Assembly: GCF_051014685.1 (NCBI RefSeq)
Contig: NC_135049.1
Span: forward strand, 33,559,531-33,623,530
DNA length: 64,000 nucleotides
Reading direction: 5' to 3'
Source: Ptiloglossa arizonensis
Taxonomy: Eukaryota; Arthropoda; Insecta; Hymenoptera; Colletidae
In this document: piece after piece, positions 35,506 through 49,857 of the stretch
Numbering within the stretch: the first letter of the stretch is position 1
Layout: each line of letters starts with the position of its first letter
Notes under the pieces: model-generated
Databases searched by the model: none
Told to the model about the DNA's origin: nothing
Seen by the model: only the letters and a program-made list of their open reading frames with translations
Position numbers and translations under genes: made by a program

Positions 35506-38500
35506 TCACGTGTCACCTGTAGCCCATCGATCACTGCCGCTATCACTTTGTGAAGCGTTTTCGCTACCTACCACCGCGTTTTCATTGACGTCACTGTTGT
35601 CCTCATCTTCTGTCTCATTGTTTTCTAAATCGATGTCTCCTTCTTCGGAACTGCTGTCGAAGCCTTCGTCGTGTTCTATGTTGACGTACCTGGCATCGGC
35701 TTCTAATTGCACAAAAATGAAAATAATAGATTAGTAAACAAGACTAGACTTCGATTAAATACGTTGGAACTACCAGTAAAAACGGTGAATTACCCGGTAC
35801 CCCGTCTGGAAACCTTTGTTCTCTGTGAACCCTAATTTGCATTTCAACGTCGATAGGATTGCCCATATCGAGGATTCTCAGCAACCATATAGGAAAATCA
35901 TTCTCCAACGCATAAATGTCATTCTCGTTTTCGAGATCGTTTTCAAGCACGTCGATTAACGGTTGCAGGTCCTCTAAGTCATTTAATTCTACGGCCATCA
36001 TGTTGTTACCCTCGCCATCTCTGTTATTGTTCGCGAGATCGCCGTTTTCAACTTCGACCATCTCGAGAACATCGAGCTTAGGTGCCTCTGCTATACTCGG
36101 TGGCTCGGAATCCGATATGTGGTCTTGCGCTATGCTCGATAAGTCGTACTCCGGTGTCATGTCTTGGGCAGAAGCGGAATTTGGGTATCCGGAGTCCATT
36201 ACTTCCGGGGACCAACTGTTTGGCGGTGTTTCCACAGTTTCCGGCGAAGAAGGTTTTGCCTCGATGCTTTCCACTACTTCTATAGAATTCGGACTCGCAT
36301 CTTTGCATTTTGATTCACGATTTTCTACTCTACACAAAGCTTGTTCCTCGCTTTTTAATACTGATGTGGACTGAACGCTTCTTGCATCTTTGTCGTCAGC
36401 GCTAGATACAAGAAGTGTACTTTTTAAATTGTTAACATCTTTGGCATAGTTGCAAGAAATTTCGGTACTATCTACAATTTCACGAATATTCTTCTGTGAT
36501 TCACATTTCGTTTCAGTCTTTCGATCGTTTTCCTCGCGAATGAACTCAGAGTTAATTTCTGGTTGAACGATTAGTTGATCGGCTGATTGAATTCTCGTAT
36601 CACAATTTATCGATTGCATATTATTTGGGTTTATTGCAGCAATCTTATTTTTTCCGATTGTGGTAAATATCGCGCTCTTATCCTTACCTAAAGAGTCCGT
36701 TAAAAGCAATTGTTTCGACGTTTGGCTACCATCGTTCAATGTAGAAGCTAGTGTCGACACATCACGATTGATAAGCGTATTATCGTCAGAACAATTCACC
36801 ACATCGTTACCGCTTTCTAACGCTTTCGTATTCTCTTGATGTATAGGATTCTTTTCCTCACAGTACCGCTTTTTTATCGCGCTATAACTAACGATAGACG
36901 CAATATGTACATTAACATCCGTGTCGGTTTGCGAAGATGTTTCGTTACTACTCTCTAATGAATTATTGCTACTAGGTCTTGTTAGTTGCAATTTCTTTAA
37001 TGTGTTCGATAAATTGCTACCATTTTTTTGTCCGTCATGATCGAGGGGTCTTCGCTTTTTATCTGTGGTATTTACCTTTTTGTCGATTTTTGGAGAACTC
37101 GTAAATTGCGGCAGATTATCTATTGGAGCATTATTAATAAAAGACGCACTGCTATTCAATTGTAATTGTAATTGACTTTCTTTTGAAACGTTATCGGTTG
37201 GTCGAACACTTTGCATTCCATCCATACTGGAACGCGTTCCACTCACGCCTGTGTCACTATTTACAATTTTAGAATCGGAATCTTCGCTTTCTCTATACGA
37301 GGTATTTAAACATATGCAACATAAACTATTAGAATCATTTAGATCGTTCTTTGGTGATAACTTTTTATCTTCTCTATCGTTTGCATGCAAGATTGTATCT
37401 TTCAATAAATCTGACTGCTCGAGTGAATTGCTTAACATCCAGTAACCGCTCATGCTTTGATTGCACATACTATCGTCCATTAAATGCTGGTCCATTTTAA
37501 CGGTTTGTAAGAGGTATGGTTCGGGCGAAGTAGATGTGTGTGAAGTGGTCATGTATTTCTGAAAATCTAACATACGATTGAGTTTTTGTGCAGTGTTTGA
37601 CACTGTATTGTCTTGTGCGCATAAAGGACGTATCAAAACAAGAGACGAATTTTTTGCATCTTCTAAATTCATACTGAAAGAAGAATCGGATAACGCCATT
37701 GATTCGTTTTTATCTGATAGATTGTTACGATCAAACAAATCGTTCGAATCATCTATGCTCATGTGATCGGGTTTTGCAACTAGATTCTCTTCACTATTAG
37801 TTTCGGTATATTTCTCTGAAATTTCAAAATTTTTCATCTTATCAGAAACATTATATAACACATTTTCTTCGTCAAAAAGATATGTATTGTTTTCTATGAT
37901 AAAATTATTTTGTGGTATAACAATACTTGGTTCTTCGTCCCAGTTCTCATTGTCCCAACTTTCTAAAGAAAGGTGTTCTCCCAAAACTCCGGTAGAGTTT
38001 ATGGGTGGTCCAGGTTCTCTGTTCCAACCATCTTCGTCCGTACTAAAATAATTAGACCACAATGGTTCTTCTACGGTACTGTAATCAGAATATGTAGAAC
38101 GTGGCGGCACTAGTATAACTGGTCCAAATTCACGGTCTATAACCGACCAACCAGCTTCTTCTAAAATCGTTTTTAATCCATCTACCGAAATGTGAAACGA
38201 CGTTAACATTTCCCATAATTTTTTTAATGGCACTTCTTCTTCCATACTGCTATCTTGAAATGATAAGTGCCGGATGTAATATGCAGCCTCATCAAGGATT
38301 TTCTGTTCATCGGAACGATTATCTACACGAAATGGATATTCGTGTACGACAACGGTTTTAAATAAACCTTCGATGCTCAAATTACAGCTATCTTTCTCGT
38401 AGGAACGATGAAATACTGCCATTTGAGAGCAAGATCCTAAGTGCTCTGTGCCTACTGGCCCTTTACAAATGCCATGAAAATTTACTACGTAATCCGGAAA

Positions 38501-39721
38501 TCTTAAAACGATATTTTCTGCCCTGTTAATAAAATTATATATTTAATATCAATATGTACCTGATGCTCTTAGTTAAAAATAATTATTTGTTTACCAATCT
38601 TGAAATTGTTGTCTAGTCCACTCAAACTTATGATCCGGATGCCTGAATCCAGAGAAATTTGTAAACAAAACATTAAAGTCTGCGTTTGGCGTCGTTATGA
38701 CTACCAATTTTGGTTTGATGAATCCAAAAATATTATAAGGAAAGTCGATCAGAGTATCTGGATACAAATGTTCGATCCTGAAGCATTAATATACTTGTTG
38801 TACTTTTTATATAACAATAATATTTGTACTTTAGTTTTCTACTATTTGAAAACTAAAGCTACTCAAACTTTTCTATGTTAAATAATGACCCACAATTCTA
38901 TACAAATCACTGCATCCGTCTTTTCTAGTTTCTTGTCATTATGAGTAACACTACCCTCGCATATTTCAATTACAAAGGGTGTTGTTCTGGCATGTAAATA
39001 TTCGGAAATTAACGGAGCAGCCTTATTTTTATGAGTTTCTAACAACGATCTATCAATATCCACGCATAATATTTCCTCTACACCACTTGTATTTTTTAGA
39101 TAAACCAGAAAATTAAGTTCAGCACATCCAAAATCAACGATCTATAAACAAAAATTGAATAACTGTTTAAAAAGACATTTAAGACTATAGATCAAAGTTT
39201 TACTATCGCTATAATGAAATCAAAATGACCTCGACGATAAATTATCGGAGTTTTGACGTTCGTAACAAAATACCCTGTACAGTCTATAAAATCGCATGCT
39301 TTACACATAAACAATTCTCGAACATTTAGAATTATAGTCACTTTTTCAAAAACAGTAAGATAATTTGCGAATTTGAAATGTTATAAATAACAAAGAGGCT
39401 CTGCGTGGTAACATCAGCAAAGGAAATTATTACTGAGTTACGAACCTTGCGTAATTTTCCTTGATACTTGGAACTATTGAGAATATCGCTCACGGCAACG
39501 TATCTTTGCACATACGCCGGCGGGAAGAATTTTAAAGTTTTATCATCTTCGTTATCCTGGGGAGATTCAGGATCTACCATCATATAAACCCTCTCTGATA
39601 TCACGAATTGTTTCTCCGTATTCATCATGGCATTTTCCACAGCCTTTTGCTTTTTGACTCCGTAATTCTGATACACAAACTTTCCGAGAAGATACAACAC
39701 GTGGAAAAGTACGATGATCAT
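35506..39721 (-). CDS. Hen1: Small RNA 2'-O-methyltransferase HEN1 with very long C-terminal extension, 5 exons
   Basis: Minus-strand exons: 39721-39446, 39141-38894, 38777-38595, 38522-35794, 35702-35506; frames join to 1210 residues. The enzyme methylates the 2'-OH of the 3' end of piRNAs and Ago2-loaded siRNAs. The SAM-binding motif is VDFGCAE (94-100) followed by an acidic VDID strand. The metal-binding ExxEH is E174, E177, H178 (split across exons 2 and 3), and the later histidine is H224 in DHKFEW. The SQMAVFHR and LEEAGW segments end the family core near residue 378. Animal HEN1 proteins are usually about 390 residues, so about 830 residues are extra: Ser/Asn/Asp-rich, low complexity, with an acidic end. 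The ATG at 39721 is the first after an in-frame TAA. It begins with a hydrophobic stretch (IIVLFHVLYLLG); a further upstream exon or a later Met is possible. Confidence 0.9.
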
Positions 39722-40641
39722 GTCAGTAACGAAAATTAATTATACCCTTTTTTATTACCAATCAACCTTCACTAACGCATTCCGGTTAGCTCACCGTTGT
39801 GCGTAAAGCAGCCATATTGTTTTGTTTTGATGAGTACGCGGTCCACGAGTTGCATCTAATTGGTTCAAGCCATTTGAAACAAGCCAACCAGGAAACGGCC
39901 ACATAAAAATGATTCTAACAGTCGGTGTAACTGGATCACATATGGGGAATAGAAGGAAAGAAAGGAAAAAAAGAAATCAATCCGTATTTTTCGAAACGAA
40001 TCTATTCAAATGTATTAAATTTACATACGTATTTTTACGTTTCATTCAAATATTCAGACTTTCATACGTATCATAAACTTTTTTGTTTCTTACGATATAT
40101 ATTATTCATTCTTATATCTTAAGACACTTTGTAACGTGAATGAAAATCTAAATATTTTAATAAAGAGTAAGAATATGAATGTATTCTAATATGTAACTCT
40201 AATAAATTTATCTTAAGTAAAACGCGATCCTAAATATTGGAAATAACATCACAATTTCAAGAATCCGCAAAATAGTGCCACCTCTTTCACTATCATGTTC
40301 TTCTGATACCAACGTTCCAAAATTGACAAAATATTCTCGGGAATGTTTGAAAATTTTAATTCGCAGGATTTCTTGGAAGTAACTATGCGTTAGGAAGTTA
40401 TCTATTTTGAAAACTTAAGCAAATATTGTAGAAAAGACGAAGAATGTACAAACCCTGAAAGTTTGTGACAGTTTGTTTACGATTTTAAAACCTGTGAAAA
40501 TTTATTATATAAACACCAGTGACGCTGAAATACAAGGAAAAGTTTCACGTTCAGTTACATGGTTTATGGTTTACGATCTGTGTCATGTGTTTGTAGGAAA
40601 GTATAATTGACAATAATATTTGAGAGTATAATTTATTCGCC
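39722..40641. promoter_or_regulatory. Head-to-head promoter region shared by HEN1 and the RPP38-like gene
   Basis: 920 bp separates the two start codons, which point away from each other. The HEN1-proximal 180 bp is less AT-rich and holds ATTGG (inverted CCAAT) near 39859 and a minus-strand ATATGGCTGC element near 39810-39820. The rest is AT-rich with no open frame of note. No TATA box is obvious. A shared promoter is inferred from the arrangement only. Confidence 0.4.
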
Positions 40642-42006
40642 ATGAATACACCAATATTGACAAAACAACAACAAAAGCATAGTTTGTCAGCAAAGAAAAC
40701 ATCGGCCAAAGGATTACGAAATGTCTTAGCTCAACCTCAAGATAATTACTGGTATAGTTTAAAGTTATTATGTTTTACATAACATATTGTCGTGTTTATA
40801 CAATTGAAGGCATAATTATTTTCATTCGATAGGCCAATTGTGAATGCAGATAAGCGTCCAATGCTCGAAGATCTTTTAAAAAGGTAAATTATAAAAAACA
40901 CAAGAAACGTCTTGTGACAAATATTAGTAGACAATATCATATTTTGTGATTGATACTTACAGCTTGACAACTGTGATAAAACGTCCATCCCACACAATTC
41001 CATGGTCGCAATTAAGGCACATAAAAAAAGAAAAACGTGCTGAAGCTAAAAAAGAGGCAGCTTTAAAGAAAGAAATCGTGCCTAATGCAGAAATAGTGTA
41101 AATAGTTCTCAATAAATTAACGGATGGTCTTTACATTTATAAACATCAGTAATGTTTACGTTTCTAGAAACTCTGTTATCTTGGGTCTGAACGCGATCAC
41201 AAGATCTTTGGAGAAGAATAATGTTTGTTGCGTCTTAATGGATGCCAATATTGAACCACAGATTTTATTAAGACATATTATTGTCATGGCACAAAATAAA
41301 CAAGTACCAATATTATTATTACCAGACTTAAAGTCTATTACATTGAGTATTATTGGATTTGCGTCTGCTGCGTATGCTCTTAAGGTACAATATTTTAATT
41401 ATCTAGATAATATTATACAGATGCTGCGATACCTTTATAATTTGATTTTAGAATATTGCAATGGAATCTCCCAATCATCATTTCCATCCATTATATATAA
41501 AAATATATGATATTTCTAAGGATATACCTTTGCCAAAAAATTCATTTCAGTTATTTAAAAACGACGAAACTATAGAAGAGACTATGTTGTGCAAAACAGA
41601 GAAAATAAATATTGAAAACGAGTCACGGTCTAAGCCGTTGAAGTCAATTAAATTTACTGTATCCACAAATGTATATAAATACAGATGTTCGCGTAAAGAA
41701 AGAGTATTCATTCCACCAAAAGCAACGGTAAAAGGTACTACGGGTGAATTCGTAGCTGACAAGGTGGAGCAGAATGATTTTATTTCGCTGAGTAATTATC
41801 ATTGCAAAGAATATGATGCGAGTATTAAAAAAAATACAAGATATGTAAATATTTATGGAGATAAAAATACAAGAAAACGAGATTATTCCAAAGTAGACGA
41901 TAAACCTGCAATTGTTACATATTTACCACTGAAAGTGAAACGTTTACAAGGTAACAATAATCGTGTAAAAGCTACTAAAGTGGCGACAAAGTATAAGAAG
42001 AAATAA
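40642..42006 (+). CDS. RPP38-like subunit of RNase P/MRP (L7Ae/eL8 fold), 5 exons
   Basis: Exons: 40642-40751, 40833-40883, 40963-41097, 41168-41384, 41452-42006; all introns GT-AG, 355 residues. The central part (about residues 62-171) carries the L7Ae signature: GLNAITRSLEKN, then CCVLMDANIEP, QVPILLLPDL and IGFASAAYALK. The GxNxITRxLE and choice of hydrophobic strands fit RPP38, the kink-turn-binding subunit of RNase P and MRP that helps mature the 5' ends of tRNAs and rRNA, better than NHP2 or the ribosomal eL8. The N-terminus is Lys/Gln-rich and exon 3 ends in a Lys/Ala/Glu helix. The last 185 residues are basic and probably disordered. Human RPP38 is 283 residues. Other L7Ae family members remain a possibility. 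Confidence 0.78.
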
Positions 42007-42070
42007 CAGAGAAATCAGTGGTAATATATAAATTAGAAAAATGAGCCGTTCACTTTTTATTTTAAATTAC

Positions 42071-42076
42071 AATAAA
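42071..42076 (+). terminator. Poly(A) signal AATAAA for the RPP38-like gene
   Basis: AATAAA 65 nt after the stop codon. A second AATAAA lies at 42146-42151. Either fits a short 3' UTR. Confidence 0.55.
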
Positions 42077-42463
42077 TACGAAGTATATAAATACAATTGT
42101 ATATACTCTTAGATTATTATCATTTATATAAACGTATAGAAATGTAATAAAAAGAATGCACTTGTTTTATACATATAAATACATTATATACAAAAATTGT
42201 ACTTAATATTTAATTAATATATATTTGTATAGTTATGTTCCCAGCAATAGAAATATATTGTACATATCACACAAAGTCCAAGTAGATAAGTCAGTCTTTT
42301 GTACGTAATATCGTTACTAAATCCGTATAAAGATGCACTTACCAACATGTTTACGCGCATAGAAAAACTATATATTTTATATATGGAAATTTTGTAAATG
42401 CAAAAATCAAAGATGCAGTGTTCATTTTGTATACATGTATTTGATGCCTAAATAACCATAATA
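42077..42463. other. Convergent 3' ends of the RPP38-like gene and SFT2
   Basis: Extremely AT-rich gap between the RPP38-like stop and the SFT2 stop. Minus-strand AATAAA (TTTATT at about 42057-42062) lies inside the RPP38-like 3' UTR, so the two mRNAs may overlap tail to tail. No other feature was seen. Confidence 0.45.
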
Positions 42464-43205
42464 TCATACAGGTAACGTAGATCCGGGTATATGACTAACT
42501 AAGAAGGATAACATAGCTATTAATTGTAAAACTGCGCACAGTACCGTCAAAGGTGTAGACTGTAAATGTAGGGCAAAATAAAGCGTTCCTATTAGAGTTG
42601 CAAAGTAGGAGACACTGAAACACCTTCTTTCGGCAGTTAATAACGATTTCAGATAACTTAATGGACCCAAAAGGAAGCAAAAACTATAAAAACATGTTCA
42701 ACGTGAATCCTGTTTCGATTAAAAGATAAAGCAATTGATTTCATGTGTGTACACTTACCTCGATAAGAAAAAAGCACTTCCCAAAGTATATAGAAGCGCA
42801 AACTTCCTCGCTTTGAGTAACAAAACTGGAATATAAATTGTCGACAGACAGAAACAAAGTACACCCATAGAAAAACATACAACGAATGCTATTAATCTTT
42901 GTATTCGTGTCTAAAAGAAAGGAAATACGATAAAATGTTTATTTTCGACCGCTATTGTTGTTCGAAGATACATGTATGACGTTTCAGGTTATGTTTAAAA
43001 AGTAAATACGTACCATGCTAGGACAACATTCTTTTTGCGTTTCTTGTATCCAACCGGTTTCTTGTCTGTCTTCGTCATCGGTTCTTCCAAACCATTTTCT
43101 AATATTAGCTTTTGGTATTGTCACCGAGGGTACGGTGATTTTGAATTGCTTTTCATTTTTACTGCTAAGAAGATATTCGTTTAGTTCTTTGTTAAGATCG
43201 GCCAT
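42464..43205 (-). CDS. SFT2 domain-containing vesicle transport protein, 3 exons
   Basis: Minus-strand exons: 43205-43014, 42910-42759, 42683-42464; 187 residues. The soluble N-terminus (1-64) contains WFGR and GWIQ. Four hydrophobic segments follow: about 69-91 (RLIAFVVCFSMG), 100-123, 138-155 and 160-182. The third-loop motif LGPLSYLKSLL, then FSVSYFATLIGTLYFAL and LCAVLQLIA, is the SFT2 family hallmark. SFT2 proteins sit in Golgi/endosome membranes and act in fusion of retrograde vesicles. Length is between human SFT2D2 (160) and SFT2D3 (215); the paralogue group was not resolved. The start has A at -3 (TCAAAATGGCC), a good initiation context. It is convergent with the RPP38-like gene. Confidence 0.9.
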
Positions 43206-43852
43206 TTTGACACATCGCCATCTTCTATGTTTAACGTTGACGTAATAATCATTTAATAGTACTTTTCACATTGGATATGCTACATTTCGCAAACGTATTG
43301 TAAAACGTACTAAATAGTATCGTTATATCAGCGTCATAAACACATAACTAGTACATCGTTCGACTTATATTTTGCTCGTAATCCATGTGTATACACATAT
43401 ACATATGTAGGTATAAGGTGTCTGGTAATGTCAGCATACGTTGATAAAAAGCTATCCCTCTGGCAAAGGTTCTGGCACAAATAAAAGTATATGGTATTCG
43501 TTAATGTTGTTGTATTAAATTTCCTCGATCTTTAACATTGTTGACTCCTTGCGTCATACGGAAAAGGTGTAACAAATGATCAATACGTTATCGTGGATTT
43601 TCAAACTTACATTTATTTAAACAAATTAACATTGACCTCATATTTACGGGTTGTATACTGCATTTTGTTGCACAGGTAATGCATCACTCTATTACGCAAG
43701 ATCTATGTGTCCTGCAACGCGTGGCATTTTCTTGGGATTATTTGACAAAAATCAAATAGATCGGGGACGGGGGAGACTTGAGTATCAACAGTACTCTAAT
43801 TGGGACTAGAGAAATTTGACTAGAAAAAATCGGCGGTTGATCTTTTTCACGC
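43206..43852 (-). promoter_or_regulatory. SFT2 upstream region
   Basis: Upstream of the SFT2 start. TGACGTAA, a CRE/ATF-like octamer, lies at 43238-43245, about 35 bp from the ATG. The rest is AT-rich with no open frame, and it ends at the (TAG)n array. Promoter activity is an inference from position. Confidence 0.35.
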
Positions 43853-46155
<2,303 letters not shown>

Positions 46156-47731
46156 CAACCCAATACTGATAATAAAAAGCAAAACGTAACAATAATGGGG
46201 GACATATATAACAAATCGATCACATTCGAATACAGTATACACTACGAACCGTCGTGAACAGGTTCATATCATTTTTTCGTTTCTTTTTTTTGTTCGTTTA
46301 ATGATTTTATCGCTATATACGTACTGATCACGGTCACTCGATCTCTCGATTACACGATACATGGAACAAGACTGCTAATTATTCAACACGAAGGCTCCTA
46401 AAATCAATCTTGTACCGCGAAACGAATTTTCTCGGGATTAAATTACTTAACAATTATATCATCAGGTATGTGTGAATGTATCGTATTGTATCGTGAACAT
46501 GTGTGTATTAAATATAGATATATTTATATTGTATGTTTTCTGTTCCACCATCGCTTTGTGTACGAGCGTATGCGTGTATTTGTGTTTGTATGCGTATGTA
46601 ACCCGGGTGTTTTTCATTAACTATAGATTTTGGCTTCCTCTGTCCTTTTAAATTTGTCTTTCCCTTCGTTACAACGCTAATGGCAACACAGATACAATGT
46701 ATTTTTTTCTCATTTTTCGTTTTTACACCGTATAGCATCTTAACGTGCCCGAGTCTTTCTTCTTATAGAAATAACGCGTTATGAATCACTTTTTTCTTCT
46801 TTCGTTTAACGCACATTTCGCGATTCTTCTGCGTACGTGAACCGTTCGAGCCGGTCGCAGTTCCGGAATAATAATTACACAATTAATACGTTATGCTATG
46901 TATATTACTTTATACAGTACGCAACGATACGCCGGAATTAATTATTGTATTCACTACGAAGGAAAGAACCTATATATGTATATGTATACGTGTGCACGCT
47001 CGAGAAGAAACGAATCGCTATGCAGCGCATTATATAGTACATTTTTAATAAAAGTATCGTGGCTTTGATCTCTTATCTTTTTCTCTTTCCGTTCTCGTTC
47101 CTCTCGCCGAAAACGCTCGTTTATAAGACAATGCTGTATACAGTTAACTTTGGAACTTTGTTCGTTCCTATTTTCGGTTATTGCGTACACGAACCTTCTA
47201 TTCGATGGAAAATCAACCGGCTAGCCTAAGCGCTTTATCTTTGGTACGATTCACGGTGAGAGGGTCGATTTCGTTCGAACCGTAGTCGATAACCCTGGCA
47301 TTCCATGAACAACACCGATTCGAACGACGATTCGGTGCACAGAATCCTCCAGCGCGAAGAGACAAATGCACCAATGTACCGGGTCGAGGATGCCTCCCTT
47401 TTTAAACGCGTACGCGTACGCGTCTGATCTCGAGAAACTTTTAATCAACAGAGGATCTGCTTTGCTTTACAAATATCGCGTGTAGCTATAACGTTCGAAA
47501 CGTTCGAACTATAGTAAACGATAAATGTAACGACAGCCTTTTCTCGGTAAATATTCACGAAGTATCCATAAGTAAATCGACTACCACTAATATTAACGTC
47601 CTTACGTAGCAAGACAAGAGTACAAAGTAATTCGTTCGAAACAAGAGAGCTTCTACGTCTAGAACGATACATTTCAAGCGATACAGTGTGTTAGTCGATA
47701 CACGTATCACGCGTACTTATGTATCTATCAA
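46156..47731. other. Unassigned intergenic sequence
   Basis: Mixed, moderately AT-rich unique sequence right of the (TAG)n array. Open frames are all under 80 codons and look random. It could include the distal 3' UTR of the minus-strand CDK5 activator, but nothing proves this. Confidence 0.4.
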
Positions 47732-47942
47732 TGCATGTACGAATGTATGTACGAATGTATGTACGAATGGGTGTACGAATGTATGTACGAATGTATGTAC
47801 GTATATATGTATGTATGTATGTATGTATGTACGTATGTACGTATGTATGTACGTATGTAGGTACGTATGTATGTATGTATGTATGTATGTATGTATGTAT
47901 GTATGTATGTATGTATGTATGTATGTATGTACGTATATATAC
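47732..47942. repeat. Compound tetra/octanucleotide array (ATGT / ACGA / ACGT)
   Basis: The left part repeats an 8-base ATGTACGA unit five or six times; the right part grades into pure (GTAT)n with scattered ACGT variants. It looks like an octamer array passing into a tetramer array. Frames on both strands are open (Tyr-Val-Cys/Met or Thr-Tyr-Ile-His patterns). Confidence 0.92.
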
Positions 47943-48120
47943 GCGTGCGTGTCTGTACGCGTGTGTAGAATGTGTACGTATGTTTGCATAAAAAATGAGG
48001 GTGTAAAGTCGTTCGAAAGTTTTGGAGCCTTCGGGGGGGGAAGTAAATTGGGTACCTTCGAAGCGCTATATTATTCGCTATAGCGATTTACGCTAGAACT
48101 AATCCTAAAAGTTGAACAAA

Positions 48121-48437
48121 GAAGAAGAAGAAGTAGAAGAAGAAGAAGAAGAAGAAGAAGAAGAAGAAGAAGAAGAAGAAGAAGAAGAAGAAGAAGAAGA
48201 AGAAGACGAAGAAGAAGAAGAAGAAGAAGAAGAAGAAGAAGAAGAAGAAGAAGAAGAAGAAGAAGAAGAAGAAGAAGAAGAAGAAGAAGAAGAAGAAGAA
48301 GAAGAAGAAGAAGAAGAAGAAGAAGAAGAAGAAGAAGAAGAAGAAGAAGAAGAAGAAGAAGAAGAAGAAGAAGAAGAAGAAGAAGAAGAAGAAGAAGAAG
48401 AAGAAGAAGAAGAAGAAGAAGAAGAAAAAGAAGAAGA
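48121..48437. repeat. Trinucleotide array (GAA)n, about 105 units
   Basis: Homopurine GAA repeat with interruptions at GTA near 48134, GAC near 48206 and AAA near 48425. The plus strand reads poly-Glu and the minus strand poly-Phe or poly-Ser, none likely to be real. Confidence 0.96.
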
Positions 48438-49774
48438 TCGTGCGCCTCGTTTCGTTCTCGAGATCAAACGCAGCCTCCGCAGCCGGAACGAAAGAAAGAC
48501 AGATTGCTAGCCACGAGATACGAATCGCCAACTAATTTTTAATACATCGTCGACCGAATGCAACTAATGGCGCAATAATAACTGCAAGCTGCCTCCTCCT
48601 CCCCCCACCCCTTAACGATACGCGAGAATCTCTCGTACGCTATGCAACGGTAAAATCAGGCGCGCAGTACGTTAGATATTTTCATATTTCATCCGCTTCC
48701 GTTTTCGTTTTAAAACACACGCACTTCATAGAAAATCATTCGCGAGTTCGAGGTCGCGCGTAACACGCCGGAGAAAAACAGGAGCTTTTCTCCTTCCAGC
48801 TCTTTCCTCGTCGTCGACATTTCACCCCTGTCGTTTATTCTTGTTAATTCTATCGCTATGTCGCTCTCTCGGTCCCTTTCTCTCCCACATTCTCTTACTT
48901 TACGTTTTTTTTTTTTAGAAAATAATTTCTATCTGTTGTGAGTTTTCACTTTCGTACATCTTTTTTTTGTCATTATTTTTCTCGTTTCTTTTTGTTATCT
49001 TTGTTAGCGAGAGCTTTGAGCCGTACGAATAAAAAAGGGTATCCGACTTCTCGCGGAACGGCAGTTGACGTTTACGTTGCCGAGAATCGAGTCGGAGTAT
49101 CCGGTGTCTTTTATTCGCGCAACCAATTCGGACGAGGGTACGTCGTGCACCTTCTTTCTTCTTTCCTTTCGTTTTTCGTCGTTTTTCGTCCTCTTTCGTC
49201 CTCTTTCGTCCTCTTTCGTTCGAAATAACTGCGACGTCGAATCGCCATCGCGGCGTGGGAGTTCACGAGGGGTTCTCGACGCGAGACGACAGCGAGGAAA
49301 CCGCGAGAGTAAAGACGAACGGTTGAACGAAAAACCGGGTAGGAAGTAAACGAGAGGAAATCCCGAGCTTCTATAAAAATGTACACTACCGTCTTGAGAA
49401 AAAATCGTACGTCCCAGCCTTTGTTCGCTCGTTCTTTTTTCTTCTTTTTCTCTTTTGGCAAATTCGAATTACGAGATGACGCGCGCGTCACGAAACTGCC
49501 GCTTCGGGATGTTCGCCTCGTGATTTAGAATTACAGCTACCGTACCGTTAAATATGAAAAATATGTACAAAATCTGCGGCGACGTTGCTCAAAGTGCGAT
49601 GCTGACACGCGTTCGGCAACGATGCAGCTGCGATCGTCGTTTTCTTCTCTCTCCAGTTTCGCGCGTCTTACTGTTTTCTTTTTTCGTGAAAATGTAATAA
49701 AAGTAACATACGCGTTACACGCGTCGTTTCAGGGGAGAAGACGGTGTACGTTTGTCGTGTGTTTGCACGCGCGT

Positions 49775-49822
49775 GTCGTGTACCGTGTGTGTGTCCGTGT
49801 GTGTGTCCGTGTCCGCGCGCGC

Positions 49823-49853
<31 letters not shown>

Positions 49854-49857
49854 TGTA
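49775..49857. repeat. Alternating purine-pyrimidine tract (GT)n(CG)n(TG)n
   Basis: GTGTGTCC-type units pass into an uninterrupted (CG)n of about 22 bp (49814-49836) and then (TG)n of about 22 bp. The last 45 bp alternate purine and pyrimidine without a break, which is the classic Z-DNA pattern. Confidence 0.93.

Noticed and set aside
47688..48083. Cys/Tyr/Met-rich and Thr/Tyr/His-rich frames on both strands
   Set aside because: Artefacts of the tetranucleotide array; both strands are open for the same reason.
48088..48531. Poly-Glu, poly-Ser and poly-Phe frames
   Set aside because: Translation of the (GAA)n microsatellite; no start context or splice structure supports a gene.
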